Assembly: GCF_019192965.1 (NCBI RefSeq)
Contig: NZ_JAHTKU010000028.1
Coordinates: forward strand, 1-44,315
Reading direction: 5' to 3'
Length of the DNA: 44,315 nucleotides
DNA from: Nocardioides daeguensis
GTDB taxonomy: Bacteria > Actinomycetota > Actinomycetes > Propionibacteriales > Nocardioidaceae
Below the pieces are notes generated by a model. It did no database searches. It had not been told where the DNA came from and saw only the letters and a list, made by a program, of their open reading frames with translations. The position numbers and the translations under genes were made by a program. Numbering within the stretch: the stretch's first letter is position 1; each line of letters begins with the position of its first letter. This document shows positions 15,930 through 23,525 of this stretch, in pieces.

Positions 15930-15975
15930 GGGAACAGGCTCTGATCAGCATTCCCGCTGGTCAGAGCCTGTTCCC
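15930..15975. terminator. long hairpin downstream of tRNA-Leu
   Basis: The arms GGGAACAGGCTCTGATCAGC and GCTGGTCAGAGCCTGTTCCC pair over 20 bp with one mismatch around a 6-base loop. There is no clear T-run on either side. It could terminate tRNA-Leu transcription or be a recombination-related inverted repeat at the island edge. Confidence 0.55.
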
Positions 15976-15991
15976 AATACTTAAACCGTTC

Positions 15992-16014
15992 GGCCGGTCT
16001 TGCCTAGACCGGCC
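15992..16014 (-). terminator. hairpin just after tRNA-Leu
   Basis: A perfect 9-bp stem (GGCCGGTCT with AGACCGGCC) and 5-base loop begin 6 bp past the tRNA 3' end. On the minus strand it is followed by a weakly T-rich stretch. It is a likely intrinsic terminator of the tRNA. Confidence 0.6.
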
Positions 16015-16020
16015 CACACG

Positions 16021-16104
16021 TGCGCGAGGGGGGAGTTGAACCCCCACGTCCTTTCGGACACACGGACCTGAACCGTGCGCGTCTGCCTATTCCGCCACTC
16101 GCGC
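16021..16104 (-). tRNA. tRNA-Leu (anticodon CAG)
   Basis: The 84-nt sequence folds as a class II tRNA. The acceptor stem is GCGCGAG/CTCGCGC with discriminator A73, the D-arm is TGGCGGAATAGGCAGACGC, the anticodon loop is TTCAGGT (CAG), the long variable arm is GTGTCCGAAAGGACGT, and the T-arm is GGGGGTTCAACTCCCCC. CCA is not encoded. A tRNA-Leu beside fhaA is also seen in mycobacteria, so it belongs to the core. Its 3' end faces the catabolic island, the usual orientation for a tRNA integration site. Confidence 0.97.
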
Positions 16105-16295
16105 GTGAAGCCCCGTCAGGTTAGCCCAGCAGCGACCGCTCGCCCAAAACGGGGCGTCACCGGCGAGCCGCCTCGCCGGGCGGCAGGCGGGACGGGAGCC
16201 AAGGTCCCGGGACCGGCGAGGAGCCACCGATACGATCGGGGCGACGTCGGGACAGGGGCCCGGTGCGCGACGTGTGCGGGAGGAGGGGCAGCGAC

Positions 16296-17045
16296 GTGGG
16301 CGGACTGCAGCGGTTCGAGCAGCGGCTCGAGCAGGCGATCTCCGGCGTCTTCGCGCGCACCTTCCGCAGCGCGGTCCAGCCCGTGGAGGTGGCCGCGGCG
16401 CTCCAGCGCGAGCTGGACAACAAGGCGCAGGTGCTCTCGCGGCAGCGGCGGCTGGTGCCCAACAGCTTCGTGGTGGAGCTCTCCGAGGGCGACCTGGAGC
16501 GGCTCGCGCCGTACGACTCCGCGCTGGCGAGCGAGCTCGCCAGCCAGCTGACCGAGCACGCCGAACTGCAGTCCTACGTCTTCCCCGGCCCGATCCGGAT
16601 CGTCTTCGAGTCGGCCGACGACCTGGGCACCGGACGGTTCCGGGTGCGCAGCCAGGCGGAGGCGGAGGTGACCGGGCAGAGCCAGCGGCTGAGCAGCCAG
16701 CGCACGCGCGCGGTGCTCGAGGTCAACGGCACCCAGCACCCATTGCAGGCGCCCGGGCTCGTCGTGGGGCGCGGCAGCGAGGCCGACCTGCGGATCAACG
16801 ACCCCGGGGTGAGCCGGCGGCACGCCGAGTTCCTCATCACGACCCCGCCGCCCCCACCCGGTACGACGGCCCCGGGTCCCGTCCACGTCGAGGTGCACGA
16901 CATGGGATCGACCAACGGCATCCGCGTCGACGGACAGAAGGTCGCCCGGGCGGCCCTGCACGACGGCTCCCGGGTCCAGATCGGGCACACGTCCCTCGTC
17001 CTCCGACTGCTCCAGGAGACCAACCAGGTGGTGGGCGATGTCTGA
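16296..17045 (+). CDS. fhaA: FhaA: DUF3662 and FHA domain protein
   Basis: The product is 249 residues. An N-terminal DUF3662 domain (about 1-115, FEQRLEQAISGVFARTF) is followed by a short linker and a C-terminal FHA domain (about 150-245) with the phosphothreonine-binding residues in GRGSEADLRI, SRRHAEF and STNGIRVDG. FhaA binds phosphorylated partners such as MviN in peptidoglycan synthesis. The GTG at 16296 is preferred because GGGAGGAGGGG ends 6 bases upstream; an ATG-less extension to 16263 has no such site. TACGAT at 16231-16236 is a possible -10. The linker seen in mycobacterial FhaA is much longer. The gene overlaps fhaB by 8 bp and heads the kinase/division operon. Confidence 0.93.
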   Translation: MGGLQRFEQRLEQAISGVFARTFRSAVQPVEVAAALQRELDNKAQVLSRQRRLVPNSFVVELSEGDLERLAPYDSALASELASQLTEHAELQSYVFPGPIRIVFESADDLGTGRFRVRSQAEAEVTGQSQRLSSQRTRAVLEVNGTQHPLQAPGLVVGRGSEADLRINDPGVSRRHAEFLITTPPPPPGTTAPGPVHVEVHDMGSTNGIRVDGQKVARAALHDGSRVQIGHTSLVLRLLQETNQVVGDV

Positions 17046-17502
17046 GCTGACCCTGTTCCTCGTCCGGATCGCGTACCTGGCGATCCTGTGGATCTTCGTG
17101 CTGTCCGCGATCTCGGTGATCCGCTCCGACATGTTCGGCGCCCGCGTGCCTTCCCCGGCCGCGCCCGGCAAGCAGCCCCGTGCCCCGAAGCAGGCCAGCC
17201 CGCGCCGGGGCCAGCCGACCAGGGTCGAGGTCGTGCAGGGCGTCAACACCGGCATCGTCGCCGACCTGTCCCAGGCCCCGGTCCTCATCGGCCGCGGCAA
17301 CGACGCGGCCATCCGGCTCGACGACGACTACGTCTCCACCCGCCACGCGCGCATCGTCGAGTCCGGCGGCCAGTGGTACGTCGAGGACCTCGGCTCCACC
17401 AACGGCACCTACCTCGGCAGCCAGCGGCTCACCCAGCCCGTCCCGGTCGGCCTCGGCTCGCAGATCCGGGTCGGGAAGACCATCGTGGAGCTGAGGAAGT
17501 AG
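17038..17502 (+). CDS. fhaB: FhaB: membrane-anchored FHA protein
   Basis: The product is 154 residues. One N-terminal membrane helix (about 5-28, LFLVRIAYLAILWIFVLSAI) is followed by a basic/proline linker and an FHA domain (about 65-150) with IGRGNDAAIRL, STRHARIV and STNGTYLG. The mycobacterial counterpart (FhaB/FipA) binds phosphorylated division proteins and links the kinases to FtsZ/FtsQ at the septum. The gene overlaps the end of fhaA, and its TAG is directly followed by the pstP ATG. Confidence 0.93.
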   Translation: MSELTLFLVRIAYLAILWIFVLSAISVIRSDMFGARVPSPAAPGKQPRAPKQASPRRGQPTRVEVVQGVNTGIVADLSQAPVLIGRGNDAAIRLDDDYVSTRHARIVESGGQWYVEDLGSTNGTYLGSQRLTQPVPVGLGSQIRVGKTIVELRK

Positions 17503-19008
17503 ATGACCGACGCCGCCGGCACCGAACCCCAGCTCGTCCCCCAGCCCCCCTCCGAGCCTGCCTCCGAGCCTGCCTCCGAGCCCGACGCTCCGCACGACCC
17601 CCAGCCCGACACGGTCGACGTCCCCCTGCCGGTGACGCAGCCGCTGCTCCAGCTCGACGGGTACGCCGTGTCCGACGTCGGCCGGGTGCGCAAGGACAAC
17701 CAGGACTCCGGCTACTCCGGCCCGTGGCTGCTGGCCGTCTGCGACGGCGTGGGCGGCGCGGCCCGCGGCGACGTCGCCTCCGGTACGGCGATCAGCGAGC
17801 TGCGCCAGCTCGACGAGGCGCCGGGCTCGGTCGACGTGATCGACCGGGTCAACGACGGCCTCCACGAGGCGCACGTGTCGATCGGCGCGCAGGTCGACCA
17901 GGACCCCGCCCTCAACGGCACCAGCACGACGGCCACGGTCGCGCTCTTCGACGGCAAGCGGCTGGCGGTGGGTCACATCGGTGACTCGCGGGCCTACCTG
18001 CTGCGCGACGGCGAGCTGTCACAGCTGACCAACGACCACACCTTCGTGCAGAGCCTGATCGACGAGGGCCGGATCACCGAGGCGGAGGCGCGGGTCCACC
18101 CCCACCGCAACCTGATCCTCAAGGCGCTCGACGGCCTCCACGACGTGGAGCCGGACCTGTTCGCGCTCGAGCTGGTGCCGGGCGACCGGCTGTTCCTGTG
18201 CAGCGACGGCGCGTGCGGGGTGCTCGAGGACGGCCGGATCACCGAGCTGCTCACCGACGGCACGCCGGAGTTCACCTCGATCGAGCTGGTCCGGGCGAGC
18301 CTCGACGCCGGCAGCTCCGACAACGTGACCTGCGTGGTCGCCGACGTCGTCGACCCCGGCGAGCGCACCCCCGCCGACGCGATGGTGGTCGGCGCCGCCG
18401 CCGACATCAGCCGGCGCCGCGCACGCAGCCTGTTCCGCGGCCACCGCGCCGGCGACACCGGCGAGCTCGAGCCCGTCCCGGCCGAGATCCCGGGCGTCGG
18501 CTACGCGATCCCCGAGGACCCGATCCTCGACCCCGAGGCGTTGCGCTATGCCCCGCAGCCGCCGCCGCGCTTCGCCTGGGCCCGGCGTCTGCTGACGGCC
18601 GCGATCGTGCTCGGCGTGGTCTGGAGCGCGCTCGGCACGGCGTACTGGTGGAGCCAGCAGAAGTACTACGTGGGCGAAGGCAGCGGTGACAGCGACGGGT
18701 ACGTCGTGATCTACCGCGGCGTCGACGTCCCCGGTCTCTCCCACGTCTACGAGGTCTCCGACCTCGAGGTCGCCGACCTGCAGGAGTCCACGCAGGAGGA
18801 GGTCCGGGACGGCGCGATGATCTACGGCAGCGTCGAGCGGGCCCGCGAGGCGATCACCCGGATCGGCGCCAACGGCCGTCGGTCCGACGTCCCGCCCGCG
18901 AGCACACCCACGGCGCCCACGACGGCGCCCACCACCGCACCCGCGCCCACCGCCCCGACGCCCGGCGGCGCGGCCGACCTGACCTCCCTCGCACCGCAGG
19001 GCAGCTGA
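17503..19008 (+). CDS. pstP: PstP: membrane Ser/Thr phosphatase, PP2C family
   Basis: The product is 501 residues. The PP2C domain occupies about 50-290: RKDNQDS, AVCDGVGG, GTSTTATVALF, GHIGDSRAYLLR, LFLCSDGACG and GSSDNVTCVV provide the metal-binding aspartates. A Pro/Glu/Ser-rich tail precedes the domain (repeats of SEPA), an unusually long N-terminal extension of about 50 residues. A membrane helix follows at about 365-385, then an extracellular part ending in an Ala/Pro/Thr repeat. It reverses PknA/PknB phosphorylation. GAGGAAG at the end of fhaB is its ribosome-binding site, giving a TAGATG junction. Confidence 0.95.
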   Translation: MTDAAGTEPQLVPQPPSEPASEPASEPDAPHDPQPDTVDVPLPVTQPLLQLDGYAVSDVGRVRKDNQDSGYSGPWLLAVCDGVGGAARGDVASGTAISELRQLDEAPGSVDVIDRVNDGLHEAHVSIGAQVDQDPALNGTSTTATVALFDGKRLAVGHIGDSRAYLLRDGELSQLTNDHTFVQSLIDEGRITEAEARVHPHRNLILKALDGLHDVEPDLFALELVPGDRLFLCSDGACGVLEDGRITELLTDGTPEFTSIELVRASLDAGSSDNVTCVVADVVDPGERTPADAMVVGAAADISRRRARSLFRGHRAGDTGELEPVPAEIPGVGYAIPEDPILDPEALRYAPQPPPRFAWARRLLTAAIVLGVVWSALGTAYWWSQQKYYVGEGSGDSDGYVVIYRGVDVPGLSHVYEVSDLEVADLQESTQEEVRDGAMIYGSVERAREAITRIGANGRRSDVPPASTPTAPTTAPTTAPAPTAPTPGGAADLTSLAPQGS

Positions 19009-19020
19009 GGGCGAGCAGCG

Positions 19021-20409
19021 ATGGCCACCAACTCCGCACTGATGGGATTCGTGCACCGCCGCCGGCGGGGCGCGGAGCTGTTCCTGCTCGTGCTCGCGCT
19101 GGTCGTCGGGATCGGCGCCTACGCCGCCGTCGGCCTCGGCGTCGACGGAGAGGTCCCCGCCAACCTGATCGGGTACGGCGGCTGGCTGACCCTGCTCGTC
19201 GTCGCGGCCCACGTCGCGGTCCGCGTCGTCGCGCCGTACGCCGACCCGGTGCTGCTGCCCGTCGTGGCGGCCCTCAACGGCCTGGGCCTGGCGGTGATCC
19301 ACCGCGTCGACCTGGCCAAGGACACCGGTCTCGCCAGCCAGCAGCTGACCTGGATGACGCTCGGCGTCGCGCTCTTCGTCGGCACCCTGGTCGCGCTGCC
19401 CGACCACCGGCTGCTCGCCCGGTTCACCTACACCTCGGGCCTGGCCGCGATCGTGCTGCTGGTGCTGCCGATGGTGCCGGGGCTCGGCACCTCCATCAAC
19501 GGCGCGAAGATCTGGATCTCGCTCGGCCCGTTCAGCTTCCAGCCCGGCGAGGTCGCGAAGCTGCTGCTCGTCATCACCTTCGCCGGCTACCTCGTCGTCC
19601 ACCGCGACGCGCTCGCCCTCGCCGGCCGCCGCGTGGTCTTCGTCGACCTGCCCCGCGGGCGCGACCTCGGCCCGATCCTGATGATGTGGGTGGTCAGCCT
19701 CGGCATCCTGGTGCTGCAGCGCGACCTCGGCTCCAGCCTGCTGTTCTTCGGCCTGTTCCTCGTCATGCTCTACGTCGCCACCGAGCGGCCGGGCTGGCTG
19801 GTCGTCGGCGCCCTGCTGTTCTTCGGCGGCGCCACCGCGGCGTACCGGCTCTTCGGTCACGTGCAGAGCCGGGTCGACATCTGGCTGGACCCGTTCGCCG
19901 ACGCCGACGGCAAGGGCTACCAGCTGGTCCAGGCGCTCTACGGCTTCGCGTGGGGCGGCCTGATGGGCCGTGGCCTCGGTGAGGGCATGCCCGAGCGGGT
20001 GCCGTACGTCGAGTCCGACTTCATCCTCGCCGCGATCGGCGAGGAGCTCGGCCTGACCGCCGTGATGGCCGTGCTGCTGCTCTACGGCCTCGTCGTCGAG
20101 CGCGCGCTGCGCGCCGCCCTCATCTCCCGCGACGGCTTCGGCAAGCTGGTCGCGACCGGCCTCGCCGCGGTCTTCGCGCTGCAGGTCTTCGTCGTCGTCG
20201 GCGGCGTGACCCGGCTGATCCCGCTGACCGGCCTCACCACACCGTTCCTGTCGTACGGCGGTTCGTCGCTCGTCGTGAACTGGGTGATCATCGCGATCCT
20301 GTTGCGCATCTCCGACCAGGCCCGCCGGCCGCTGCCCGACCTCACCCCCGACGCCGAGGACCCGGACGAGCAGGCCACCCAGCTCGTGAAGGTGGTGCCC
20401 CAGCGATGA
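19021..20409 (+). CDS. rodA: RodA: SEDS-family peptidoglycan polymerase
   Basis: The product is 462 residues with about 12 membrane helices. SEDS signatures include GAKIWISLGPFSFQPGEVAK, the polymerase Asp region QRDLGSSLLFFGLFL, GKGYQLVQALYGFAWGGLMG, and the C-terminal PLTGLTTPFLSYGGSSL. It polymerises lipid II with the class B PBP encoded next. An arginine patch HRRRRGAELFLL starts the first helix. GGCGAGCAGCG lies before the ATG, 12 bp after pstP. Its stop overlaps the ATG of a 21-codon micro-ORF leading to pbpA. Confidence 0.94.
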   Translation: MATNSALMGFVHRRRRGAELFLLVLALVVGIGAYAAVGLGVDGEVPANLIGYGGWLTLLVVAAHVAVRVVAPYADPVLLPVVAALNGLGLAVIHRVDLAKDTGLASQQLTWMTLGVALFVGTLVALPDHRLLARFTYTSGLAAIVLLVLPMVPGLGTSINGAKIWISLGPFSFQPGEVAKLLLVITFAGYLVVHRDALALAGRRVVFVDLPRGRDLGPILMMWVVSLGILVLQRDLGSSLLFFGLFLVMLYVATERPGWLVVGALLFFGGATAAYRLFGHVQSRVDIWLDPFADADGKGYQLVQALYGFAWGGLMGRGLGEGMPERVPYVESDFILAAIGEELGLTAVMAVLLLYGLVVERALRAALISRDGFGKLVATGLAAVFALQVFVVVGGVTRLIPLTGLTTPFLSYGGSSLVVNWVIIAILLRISDQARRPLPDLTPDAEDPDEQATQLVKVVPQR

Positions 20410-20471
20410 ACGCCACAAGCGCGTCGAGCGGCCCGAGCCCCTGGGCGACCTCGGGGAGGTGCGCGCAGTGA
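20406..20471 (+). CDS. 21-codon micro-ORF bridging rodA and pbpA
   Basis: The ATG at 20406 overlaps the rodA TGA (ATGA), and the TGA at 20469-20471 overlaps the pbpA GTG (GTGA). The peptide (MNATSASSGPSPWATSGRCA plus one residue) has no recognisable function. The exact 4-base overlaps at both ends suggest it could carry ribosomes from rodA to pbpA. It may equally be a chance frame, since pbpA has its own GGGGAGG site. Confidence 0.35.
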   Translation: MNATSASSGPSPWATSGRCAQ

Positions 20472-22000
20472 ACAAGCCGATCCGCGCGGTCTCGATCTTC
20501 TGCATGTTCTTGTTCCTCGCCCTGATGGCGAACGTGACCTACGTGCAGTTCGTGAAGTCCGGCTCCTACAACGAGGATCCCCGCAACGCCCGCGTCGCCG
20601 AGGCGTCCTACAGCCGCGAACGCGGCCAGATCCTGGTCGGCGACGCACCGGTGGCGACGAGCAAGCCGGTCGACGACCGCTACAAGTACCTGCGCGTCTA
20701 CCCGCCCGAGGGTGCCCGGATGTTCGCACCGGTCACCGGCTACCTCCAGCTCGGGAGCCAGACCGGGATCGAGCGCAGCCAGAACGCCGTGCTCACCGGC
20801 GAGGACCCGCAGCTGTTCGTGACCCGGCTGGTCGACCTGCTCAAGGGCGAGACCGCCCAGGGCGGCAACGTCGTGCTCACCCTCGACGCGGCCGCGCAGA
20901 AGGCAGCCTTCGAGGGCCTGCGCGACACCCTCGGCCCCCGCGGCGAGGGCTCGGTGGTGGCGATCGAGCCGAAGACCGGCCGGGTGCTCGCCATGGCCAG
21001 CTACCCGTCGTACGACCCCAACGAGCTGGCCAGCCACGACTCCGCGAAGGCGTCCGCCGCCTACCAGGCGCTCGACGCCGACGAGCGCGAGCCGCTGCTC
21101 AACCGCGCGATCCGGACCCGCCTGTTCCCCGGCTCGACCTTCAAGCTGGTCACCGCGGCCGCCGCGATCGAGGACGACAAGTTCCACGCCGGCGACCAGG
21201 TCCCGGCGGGCGCGAGCTACCAGCCGCCGGGCACGACCCACGAGATCGGCAACGACGGCCGCGGCCAGTGCAGCCCCGCGAAGATCAGCTTCTCGACCGC
21301 GATGGAGTGGTCGTGCAACACCACCTTCGCCCAGCTCGCGGTCGAGGTCGGTCCGGAGAGGCTGCGCGCGCAGGCCGAGGCGTTCGGCTTCAACAGCGAC
21401 TACCTGCGCGACCTGCAGGGCCAGGTGCAGTCGGTGTACCCGACCGGCGTCGACATTCCCGAGAGCGAGGGCGGCGGCACCCGCGAGCTCAGCCTCGCCG
21501 AGACCGCGCAGACCGGCATCGGCCAGAACACCGTCCAGGCGACACCGCTGCAGATGGCCATGGTCACCGCCGCGATCGCCAACCAGGGCACACTGATGCG
21601 CCCCTACCTGGTCGAGAAGGTGCAGACCGCCGGGTTCAACGTGCTGCGCACGACCGAGCCCGAGGTGTTCAACGAGCACGCCGTGTCGGCGCAGACCGCC
21701 GGCGAGCTCACCCAGCTGCTCGAGGCGACCGTCGAGAAGGGCACGGCGTCGCCGGCCGCCATCGACGGGGTCAAGGTGGCCGGCAAGACCGGTACGGCGC
21801 AGCGCGGCGACTCGCTGTGCAGCGCGGGCGGCAAGCCGCCGTACGCCTGGTTCGTGTCCTTCGCTCCCACGCAGGACGCCGAGGTGGCGGTGGCAGTCAT
21901 GATCGAGGAGGCGCCCGACCGGGCGTGCGGCGAGATCGCGGGCGGCCAGCTCGGTGGTCCGATCGCGAAGGCAGTGATGGAAGCGGTGCTGAAGAAGTGA
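20468..22000 (+). CDS. pbpA: PbpA: class B penicillin-binding protein
   Basis: The product is a 510-residue transpeptidase. A membrane helix lies at about 8-27, followed by a short dimerisation region and the transpeptidase domain. The catalytic SxxK is Ser223-Thr-Phe-Lys226 (FPGSTFKL), SxN is Ser282-Cys-Asn284, and KTG is 440-442 (AGKTGTAQ). It cross-links peptidoglycan made by RodA. The GTG at 20468 is preferred over the GTG at 20459 because GGGGAGG (20453-20459) is spaced correctly for it. Its TGA overlaps a three-codon ORF (ATG GCG AAG TGA, 22000-22011) whose stop in turn overlaps the pknA GTG. Confidence 0.94.
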   Translation: MNKPIRAVSIFCMFLFLALMANVTYVQFVKSGSYNEDPRNARVAEASYSRERGQILVGDAPVATSKPVDDRYKYLRVYPPEGARMFAPVTGYLQLGSQTGIERSQNAVLTGEDPQLFVTRLVDLLKGETAQGGNVVLTLDAAAQKAAFEGLRDTLGPRGEGSVVAIEPKTGRVLAMASYPSYDPNELASHDSAKASAAYQALDADEREPLLNRAIRTRLFPGSTFKLVTAAAAIEDDKFHAGDQVPAGASYQPPGTTHEIGNDGRGQCSPAKISFSTAMEWSCNTTFAQLAVEVGPERLRAQAEAFGFNSDYLRDLQGQVQSVYPTGVDIPESEGGGTRELSLAETAQTGIGQNTVQATPLQMAMVTAAIANQGTLMRPYLVEKVQTAGFNVLRTTEPEVFNEHAVSAQTAGELTQLLEATVEKGTASPAAIDGVKVAGKTGTAQRGDSLCSAGGKPPYAWFVSFAPTQDAEVAVAVMIEEAPDRACGEIAGGQLGGPIAKAVMEAVLKK

Positions 22001-22007
22001 TGGCGAA

Positions 22008-23525
22008 GTGACCGAGCAGAGCAGGTACGCCGACCGGGCCGGTCGCTACCGCCTCGACTCCATGATCGCCACCGGCGGCATGGGCGTGGTGTGGCGCGCC
22101 ACCGACACCCGGCTGGGCCGCCCGGTCGCGGTCAAGGTGCTCAAGCCCGAGTACGCCGACGACCAGCTGTTCCGCAGCCGCTTCGAGGGCGAGGCGCGCA
22201 GCGCCGCCGCGCTCCACCACCCGGGCATCGCCGGGGTCTACGACTACGGGGCCGGCCACACCGACGGGGACGGCGACCACCTGCCGCCGTACCTGGTCAT
22301 GGAGCTGGTCGACGGCCAGCCGCTCTCGGCGCTGCTGGCCAACGCCCGCGCGAGCGGGCGCACCCTGGACACGGGGGTCGTGCAGGACCTGATGGCGCAG
22401 GCCGCCGAGGCGCTCGGCGTCGCCCACCGGGCCGGCATCGTGCACCGCGACGTGAAGCCGGCCAACCTGCTGGTCACCGCCGACCGCACGGTCAAGATCA
22501 CCGACTTCGGCATCGCCCGCGCGCTCGACTCGGTCGCGCTGACCCGCACCGGGTCGGTCATGGGCACGCCCCAGTACCTCAGCCCCGAGCAGGCCCGCGG
22601 CAACCCGTCGACCCCCGCGTCCGACGTCTACTCGCTCGGCGTGGTCGCCTTCGAGTGCCTGTCCGGACAGCGCCCGTTCGAGGCCGAGACGCCGGTCGCG
22701 ACCGCGCTGGCCCACCTCCAGCAGCCCGTCCCGCAGCTGCCGCCGAGCGTGCCGGGCCCGCTGGCGGCCGTCGTACGCCGCGCGCTGGCCAAGGACCCCG
22801 CCGAGCGGTACGCCGACGGCGCGGCGTTCGCCGAGGCGCTGCGCTCGCCCGAGGTGGCCGCGGCCTCCGCGGCGGCCGATGCCGAGGACGGCCACACCCG
22901 GGTGCTGACCGGCGTGGTGCCGCCCGTCCCGGTCGCGGCGCCGCCGGCGCAGCCGATGCACCGCCTCGACAGCCCCTCGGCCTTCGCCGGCGACACGCCG
23001 CCCGGCAAGGACGGCGACGACGAGCGCAGGTCGCCGTGGCCGATCGCGCTGGCCGTGATCGTGCTGGTCGTCCTCGCCGTGGTCGCCGCCGTGCTGCTGC
23101 TCGGCAACCGCGACGAGGAGACCCCGGTCACCGACGCCCCGCGGACGACGCCCACCACCGAGGCGACGACGGAGTCCTCCGAACCGACGACCGAACCGAC
23201 GACGGAGCCCACCACCGAGGCGCCGAAGACGGTCGAGGTCGACGAGGACCAGTACACCTGCTTCAGCGACTACCACGACGCGGTCGACGACCTGCGCAAC
23301 GACGGCCTCAAGGTCACCTGGGAGCAGGACTCCCGGGTCAACGACGGCGGTTGCGACGAGGACACCGTGTCCCGGTTCTCCCGCAACGGCACCCTGACCG
23401 TGGGCGACACGATCGTCGTCTACTTCTGGGGTCCCGTGCCGGAGCCGACGACGCCGCCCACGCAGCCGACCGACCCCATCACCCTGCCCACCGCTCCCAC
23501 CGACCTGACAGGTGGTGCCCAGTGA
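22008..23525 (+). CDS. pknA: PknA-type Ser/Thr kinase with a cysteine-containing external domain
   Basis: The product is 505 residues. The kinase domain (about 13-280) has the glycine loop MIATGGMGVV, Lys43, HRDVKPANLL (Asp148), DFG at 166-168, and an activation loop with TRTGSVMGTPQYLSPEQ. A membrane helix spans about 344-366. The exterior (367-505) begins with a Thr/Glu/Pro repeat, then has one PASTA-like unit (about 405-450) carrying two cysteines, and ends in another Pro/Thr tail. Mycobacterial PknA has no PASTA domain, so this exterior is unlike the reference. The GTG at 22008 starts in the overlap with the micro-ORF after pbpA. Its TGA overlaps the pknB GTG. Confidence 0.92.
   Translation: MTEQSRYADRAGRYRLDSMIATGGMGVVWRATDTRLGRPVAVKVLKPEYADDQLFRSRFEGEARSAAALHHPGIAGVYDYGAGHTDGDGDHLPPYLVMELVDGQPLSALLANARASGRTLDTGVVQDLMAQAAEALGVAHRAGIVHRDVKPANLLVTADRTVKITDFGIARALDSVALTRTGSVMGTPQYLSPEQARGNPSTPASDVYSLGVVAFECLSGQRPFEAETPVATALAHLQQPVPQLPPSVPGPLAAVVRRALAKDPAERYADGAAFAEALRSPEVAAASAAADAEDGHTRVLTGVVPPVPVAAPPAQPMHRLDSPSAFAGDTPPGKDGDDERRSPWPIALAVIVLVVLAVVAAVLLLGNRDEETPVTDAPRTTPTTEATTESSEPTTEPTTEPTTEAPKTVEVDEDQYTCFSDYHDAVDDLRNDGLKVTWEQDSRVNDGGCDEDTVSRFSRNGTLTVGDTIVVYFWGPVPEPTTPPTQPTDPITLPTAPTDLTGGAQ

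Noticed and set aside
18019..20505. 828-codon open frame on the minus strand
   Set aside because: Antisense to pstP and rodA; composition (runs of Gly, Asp, Arg, Val) is typical of GC-rich shadow frames.
22091..23521. Upstream extension of pknB through pknA in another frame
   Set aside because: Arg/Pro-rich shadow; the GTG at 23522 overlapping the pknA stop is the real start.
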